This document shows, piece after piece, positions 58,501-64,000 of a stretch of DNA of 64,000 nt (position 1 is its first letter; every line of letters begins with the position of its first letter). Origin of the DNA: Pontederia crassipes (taxonomy: Eukaryota; Streptophyta; Magnoliopsida; Commelinales; Pontederiaceae); the NCBI GenBank assembly GCA_030549335.1, contig CM060187.1:54022203-54086202 (forward strand), written 5' to 3'. The notes beneath the pieces were generated by a model. It was not told the origin of the DNA, searched no databases, and saw only the letters and a list, made by a program, of their open reading frames with translations. The position numbers were made by a program, and so were the translations under genes.

Positions 58501-61500
58501 TGCCTCACCTTATCACAGGGCAATTTGGAAGTTTGCGATCTTCGTTGTACCAACAGCTCTTATCTTGCAAAGGGATGGGACAAATTATGAGAGTTAGTGA
58601 TTATCTATAGAGCACAGTGTTCTTTGCATGCTACAACAGGACTTGTCATGGGATTCTTGCCCAGTTATCCCTAGAGGGGCTTCCTCTTTTTGCAAGGGGG
58701 TTTCAACTTTGGTCTCTGTTGTACGCCCTTTCATAGTCACTTCCCTTGGTTCTAGGAGGCATTCTATTTTCTTGAATCTTGAGTGGCTACCTAATGGCAG
58801 CTAGCAGACTCCTTCTCCAGGCTAATGCCACTAACGAGAGACCTGACAACATCAATCATAATGACATGAATATCATCAGGTGGCCGTGTGGGGGTGCATG
58901 GAGCCCACTTTCCAAGTTCCCCGTGGTGTCCGTGGTGTCAGAGATATGGAGCGGAGAACTCTCATGAAGATTGACCTCTTGATGGCTCAAAACTTTTGGA
59001 CGTCTTTGACAGGACGCAACACGCAGGGAGGTCAGAGTTGGAGGTTGTTGTTGGCGAGCTTTTTGGCGGCCACTTCAGCCATTTTTCTGTAGCATAACTG
59101 CTTAATTTTGGGTGTGAGAGATGTTATGTTGAGAATATAGCAGAGCGTATCTCCTTTCTGCTTTGGGAGTGAGGTTTGGGGTAGCATTAGTACTGCCCAC
59201 TACATCTAAGGGTGTCTTATGGCATTGTACAGACCTTTTGTTTTCTTCTCTCCTACAACTTTACACACTTGTAAATTCATTAGGCTATAGTTACACTACA
59301 TTGGGATGGGATCCATAATTTTGTAGCCATCCTTTGGATGGTATCAATGTTCCTCTTCTAAATAAAAATGCATGTTGGAGGGTGCCAATATGACTTGAGA
59401 CTTCTTTCTTTGTTGTTTTTTTTTTTCTGAAAGTTCTTTCTTTCTTTGTTGTTGATAAAGAAATGCAAAGACTAGAAGCAATTTTTTAATGAATTGGTCT
59501 CTCCACTTGTATTGGAGAGTCTAGATAAAGTTCACATTGTAAGTAATAATTGTAATGCCGTCAGCCAATCCAAAAGATCTCTTTGAGTGATGTCTTACAT
59601 GGTCAATAAGTCAATTAAGCTTGTCGTTTTCCACTTTGATCAGCATCATTAGGTTATAGATGTGATTTTCTTTTGGACCAATGAAAAGATTCATTCTCTG
59701 CTAGAAAGAGGTTCCACCCACAAAAGCTACTGAACGAGGTTTCTATTATTCCTATTTTGAGTAAGTTGAGGAGCATGAATGCAGCTAGAGCTAGTCCTAT
59801 AGAGAAGATGCAATGGAACTTTAATATGGTCATAATTCTGATTTATTGTTGTTTAATGTGAAAAATGACACAAATCTAAAAGCTTATCTCTGTCTTTTGA
59901 ATTTTTATCATTTTTTCGTGAAAACCCCCTACTTCAGACGCTTCTTAGAAGTATGTCATCTTATGTTTATGATGAGGGTTGACCCATTCTTGCTAAATTT
60001 CTCTATCGTTTGCTTCCGTGCTGCTACAGATCATGATATTTCACTTATGTTACTCTTTTCCTTTTCCTTTTATTACACTATTTAATAGGTTCTCCCACAA
60101 CTTTCTTCACAAACGCTGCATGCTTTACTCACATCTGATGAACTTTGGGTGCCCAATGAGGAAAAGAGGTACGTGTTGGTACCATGTGAGGATATGAATT
60201 CTTAGCTTATTTCCAATTTCTTTTATGCTAATTTTGTGTCTAATGCTCTAATCTGAAGATTTGAACTGGCATTGTATGCATTACTTGCGAAAGCTGCTAT
60301 GTCTGAAGTACAACATTCTGGAGAAGAGAGTTCAGGTTCCGAAAAAATAGCCACTTCAGATTCTCCTCGGCAAAGACAAGATGTTTTATGCGATTATAGT
60401 TCTGGCAAACGACAGATGGACTCTGCATTTCATAACTTGACCATAGAAGAGAATTTAGATGGATGCAAAGCAACTCATAATATGTTGGCTGAGTTTGCAG
60501 ATTATAGGGGAGAGTTCTATACAAATTTTCCTTCTACAAGACCAATACAAAGAGGACACGCACAATCAATGCAAGATCCAAGATGTTCTGTACAAGCCAC
60601 CACCTCATCTCCAACAGACACGAGTGCTGTGGAGCCATCGTGTTCTTGTATGGAATTGCAAGATGGTGCTGAAATTACTAGAATTGGGGGAACTGAGGTT
60701 GCTGTGGAAGGTCCCTCAGGAGAGAGCTCTTGTTATCAGACAAATAATAGTGTTTGGTCAAGGGAGTCCATGGCAAGCACTTCCACTAATGGATCAGTGC
60801 TAAATGATTGGGGTAGGTGCAATATGCCTTCATGGGGTGGAAGGACTGTAGGTCGGAGACAGGTTAAGAATTCTAGTGGTGGCCCTGCTTTACCTGATGA
60901 AGAGTACGATGCATTTGTAAATATATTTGAAGGGGGGTCTCTTCTCTACTGTAATATGTCCTTTGAGGCTCTGTTAAATGTTAGAAGGCAGCTAGAAGAA
61001 TTAGGCTTTCCATGTAAAGCTGTGAATGATGGCCTTTGGCTTCAAGTTAGTGATTGTCTTCTTTCCCACTTTCTGTCTCTAATACTAGATATTCCTTCTT
61101 TTTTGTATATTTTGTAAATTATTGAATATAAGATGTCTAAGATGTGAGACTATTGTCATGCAGATGCTTCTTTGCCACAGAGTTCAAGCAGTAGTTGCTG
61201 ATACTTGTCAAAGCTGCTGCCTTGCAAGCAATGCATGCCAATGTAGACAGGTCTATGGTTGTTCTCATGGGAGCAGCCCAGTGGGCTACTATAGGCAAGA
61301 AAATAACAGAAATAGTACCTCCACTATGGGAAATATGTTCATTACAGATGCCCAAGGTGATGGAAGTGGATTATTTGGGCCAGTCCGTGTCCATGTGAGG
61401 GGAGCAATTGATGGCCTTGCTGGTATTGGACGAGGAACCCCATATGCAGCAGGTGCAGCTTGGCCCCCAACTCGTTATGTTTTTTCTCGTGTTCCTTTTG

Positions 61501-61846
61501 GACTTGGCAATAGAAATTGCCAGCAATCACTTGCTAATGATGAACCAGAAACAAGAATTGATCTTAATGGTGACTTACCAGGGGACGGTTTAACGGCACT
61601 TGTTGGGCTAAGCCAAGGAAACAATGTCATTCATGTTCACGCAGAGCAGACAGAAAGAATTTATGAAGCAGACTCTCGGAATATCCTTACAGGTTCTGCT
61701 TCTCAGCCTAACACCGGTGGCATTGCAGTGCAGATTTTAGAAGCACAGGAGCATCCTATTGGCGTTGAATGGGAGAATTCTGAGGGCACATCAATATCCT
61801 TGGATCTGAAAACTCCACTGCGACACTTCCCTCCATTTCGTTTTGG
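55521..61846 (+). CDS. BTB/POZ protein, germ-cell-less-like (3' end beyond window)
   Basis: Seven exons are seen: 55521-55846, 56265-56448, 56518-56586, 56684-56782, 60089-60168, 60259-61045 and 61164-61846, or 742 codons so far. An N-terminal Pro/Gln-rich tail with a Gln run (about residues 33-41) precedes a BTB domain (about 75-185: FDVVVQAMGATYRLHRLILS, GLAYLYGHHPKLNDKNAFRV). A BACK-like helical region follows (SELWTSNFLAYQVFAESQDY, LHALLTSDELWVPNEEKR). Then come a long Ser-rich linker, the conserved SLLYCNMSFEALLNVRRQL and a Cys-rich patch (CQSCCLASNACQC). BTB proteins of this type usually act as Cullin-3 adaptors or nuclear-envelope/transcription factors; the plant members are little studied. 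The frame closes at TAG right after the last donor (ttttgg then gtaggg). Relatives, as I recall them, continue past this point, so I infer more exons to the right. Intron 4 (3.3 kb) holds an L1 fragment. Confidence 0.9.
57088..57231 (+). mobile_element. Short L1 tail in BTB intron 4
   Basis: Contains cacttgtacatgttg and ttggttgtcatccttttct, then an A-rich end, the pattern of the other L1 3' ends in this window. Only a 7-bp flanking match (atatgga) was found, so boundaries are approximate. Confidence 0.5.
57875..59375 (+). pseudogene. L1-type LINE fragment in BTB intron 4
   Basis: Near 58010-58110 the RT motif VDDILFSVEGSRQEFAILVK and GLQINHAKSSLIS can be read (YxDD present as VDD), then a degraded ITYLGLPL-like region and C-terminal pieces to 59090. 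The 3' end has acacacttgtaaattc, tagccatcctttgg and an A-rich tail. Flanks tggagggtgtcaat (57861-57874) and tggagggtgccaat (59376-59389) form a 14-bp target duplication with one mismatch. It is 5'-truncated, in the sense orientation of the host gene, and full of stops. Confidence 0.75.
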
Positions 61847-61956
61847 GTAGGGTGCTTGAACCTTATTTCTCCTCTTATGGTATTGAAAAGCAAATATGAC
61901 ATACCATAGATTTTAGCCATTGAGTAATTCAGTGGGTCAAGTGCACTTATATTTTT

Positions 61957-62460
61957 GGGTTAGTTCTTTAAACCTCACTTGAACTACAGCGATTTTCCCG
62001 TATCTAACCCTAAAATATGAACTTATCGTATGATGTCCCTAAACTTTATCGTGATTTCCACTTTAGTCTTTCTGTCTGATTCTGTAAACTTTTTCATTTT
62101 TTTCAATTTTTTTTTTCTATTTATGAAAAGACTAAAATGTTCTTCCACAAACTGTTCTCTCTTTTGATGTTTAAAATAAAATATTTAACAAATCAGCAAT
62201 GTTAAAGATCCTCTTTTTTTTAATATTTTAGTTTTTATATTATACTTATTTTATTCTTTTTAAACATTAAATAGAGGACAAGGCATTTTAATTTTTCATA
62301 AATGGAAAAAAATGAAAATAATAGAGAAGTTAAGAAAATCATACGTAAGGACTGAAGTGGGAATCGCGATAAAGTTTAGGATCGTAATACAGTAAGTTCA
62401 TAGTTCAGGGTTAGACATAGAAAATCGTTATAGTTCAGGAGCGGTTTAAGAAAATAATCC
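61957..62460. mobile_element. MULE-type MITE in BTB intron 7
   Basis: A perfect 9-bp duplication, tatattttt, lies at 61948-61956 and 62461-62469. Arms are long inverted repeats: the left has gggttagttctttaaacc, and the right, reverse-complemented, has ggattattttcttaaacc. Both share the phrases tctaaccct, gaactta and cctaaactttatcg further in. 504 bp, no coding capacity. Confidence 0.85.
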
Positions 62461-62469
62461 TATATTTTT

Positions 62470-64000
62470 TGTTTAGAATTTAAGATGGATTAATAAAAAC
62501 AACCGACAAGTAGACCACTGTGTCAGTACAACAAGACAGGATAGTTCTAATAAATAAATTATAATTTATTTTAAAATTTTGTTATTGGGTAAAATAAACA
62601 AATCAATGTCTTAAATTTCTAGCTAAAATTCTAATGGGAACAATACAATGGTGGCTACTTTTGTTATTACCTGGTTGGGTCTTGTGATAAGTAATCATGA
62701 GAGGCATCTCAGTTAACATATTTCCTAATTCTGCCTCCGAATGGAAATAGTGGAGGCCAATCATGTCACAATGACGTCAACTGAATAAGGGGAAAAGGAG
62801 GATGACCTTTATGGTTGATTTGAAATAAAACAGGACCTATTTAAGTACAAGAAGAAGGCATAAAAATCTCTAATTTTTCCAAAACTTTGGTTCTATAATC
62901 TTTTTTCCTCTTATGTCTCATGAATAATTATTTCAAACTATGAGAACTAACAGGTGGGTTTGAGTAACAAGTTTTCTTAGTAATGTTTTGTTTCACATCA
63001 CCTTTTCTCTGTAATGCAACTTTACAGAATAAATTTGAAGAAAGAACTTATTCCACATTTTATTCTTTTCCCAAGTGACCCATTTGTTCTTCGATCAACT
63101 TCCAAATACCATGACTTCCCTCTTTGATGCTTATAAGAGTAAGTTGGTTGGAGTAGGTTTGTGTTTTAGGGTGTGATTTTTAATTAACACCATGGCGATA
63201 GCTGTGTGGATGGAAACCTTTTTTTAAGATGATAATCTTAAAAATTTGTTTTTTGTAGTGGGGTCTTGAAGAAACTTCCTGGGTTATATTACCTTGGAAG
63301 AACCTTTTACCGAAATATTTTTCTGATTTTGGGGCAAGTATGGTTTTCTTTTTTTGTTCCTAAGTTTTAGCCCTTAAGAAAATTAATTTTTCATCTCGAA
63401 AGCAATTTGAGATGCAATCCATGGTTTATTAGATTAACCATGGTTGATTAACCTTTTATGTGAAAGCATTGTGGAAATTTGAGTGGGTAGTTGGTAGGTT
63501 TTTAGACCTACCAGCTGGCAGTTTCTATTATCGTTATCTATCACTTGGTGTTGACATTATCTGTGTCCAGCAGCCAGCAGTTTAATTATTTCAAGTTGAT
63601 CTTGTCCCAAGTTTAAAAGGGTTCTAATTTCAAGAAGAATGATTGCAGATTAACAGCTGCACATCAATTTGGTTATTTAACACCATCTTTTTGTACACTA
63701 AATTGTGGTCTATGCCTCTGGAGGAAGATGTCTTTTTTTCTGAGGAGAGGGGGAAGATGGATTATTTAGCTTAGGCAAGATACTTCTCTGCTTTGTGTCA
63801 AACTTCTCTAAGCTTAGGCAAGATCCTTGCTGCTTTCTCTCAAGCTTCTCTCCTAAGAGATTTACATGTTTCTGTAAATTGTGTTTCAAGTCATAACCAG
63901 AAGACAAAGAATGTCAGCTATGCAAATAAAATGCAATGACTAATTTATCACTCTGTTCAAATAAAATGCAATGGCTAATTTATCACTCTGTTCATGTGTA
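62470..64000. other. Continuation of BTB intron 7
   Basis: No exon matching the expected continuation of the BTB protein was found, nor any clear mobile element. Near the right end two short near-identical phrases repeat (aaataaaatgcaatg, then tcactctgttca, at about 63925 and 63960). The intron is thus longer than 2.1 kb. Confidence 0.45.

Noticed and set aside
1-64000. tRNA, rRNA or other structured RNA genes
   Set aside because: No cloverleaf with T-loop ggttcgaatcc-type box or rRNA core sequence was found; cgtgggttcgac in the LARD LTRs is part of the LTR end, not a tRNA.
1-64000. A new multigene defence or biosynthetic system
   Set aside because: The five genes belong to unrelated, widely conserved families, lie on both strands and are separated by transposons; nothing links their functions.

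Overview
The window is nuclear DNA from a flowering plant. Its genes have many small GT-AG introns, and their protein families (RING-CH membrane ligase, thiamine pyrophosphokinase, LURP1-related, germ-cell-less-like BTB protein, RNase H1-like with a hybrid-binding domain) have close plant relatives. The intergenic DNA is AT-rich and full of retroelements. I cannot name the species. A non-grass monocot is possible, but the evidence is weak. I see no prokaryotic, organellar or viral operon structure.

Layout: 1-5640 is a decayed L1-type LINE on the minus strand. It has been hit by a solo LTR, and that LTR carries a 70-bp RTE-LINE tail. A 173-bp SINE-like element lies elsewhere in the LINE. 6039-7693 holds the first coding exons of an RNase H1-like gene (minus strand); its catalytic exons are not in view, and the LINE probably lies in the following intron. 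8680-15000 is intergenic DNA with a putative solo LTR containing an unusual array of GGTCGACC palindromes. 15750-18609 is a complete RING-CH E3 ligase gene (plus). 18650-31230 is repeat territory: a Tourist-like MITE, an L1 tail, an RTE 3' half, a hAT MITE that splits a coding relic, two MULE-type MITEs, and a tandem array with a period of about 165 bp. 31236-39294 is a non-autonomous LTR element (LARD type) with two 1.7-kb LTRs and no visible gag or pol. 39500-40700 is another L1 3' end.

42699-46239 is a complete six-exon thiamine pyrophosphokinase gene (minus). 48951-49260 is a miniature LTR element next to a 392-bp tandem duplication. 52768-53614 is a complete three-exon LURP1-related gene (plus). 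55521-61846 is the 5' part of a BTB/POZ gene (plus, seven exons seen) that runs off the right edge; an L1 fragment sits in its fourth intron and a MULE-type MITE in its seventh.

The genes are ordinary housekeeping or regulatory plant genes and do not form a cluster or pathway. I found no new multigene system. The most informative content is the insertion record: many elements keep readable target-site duplications, so the order of events can be partly reconstructed.
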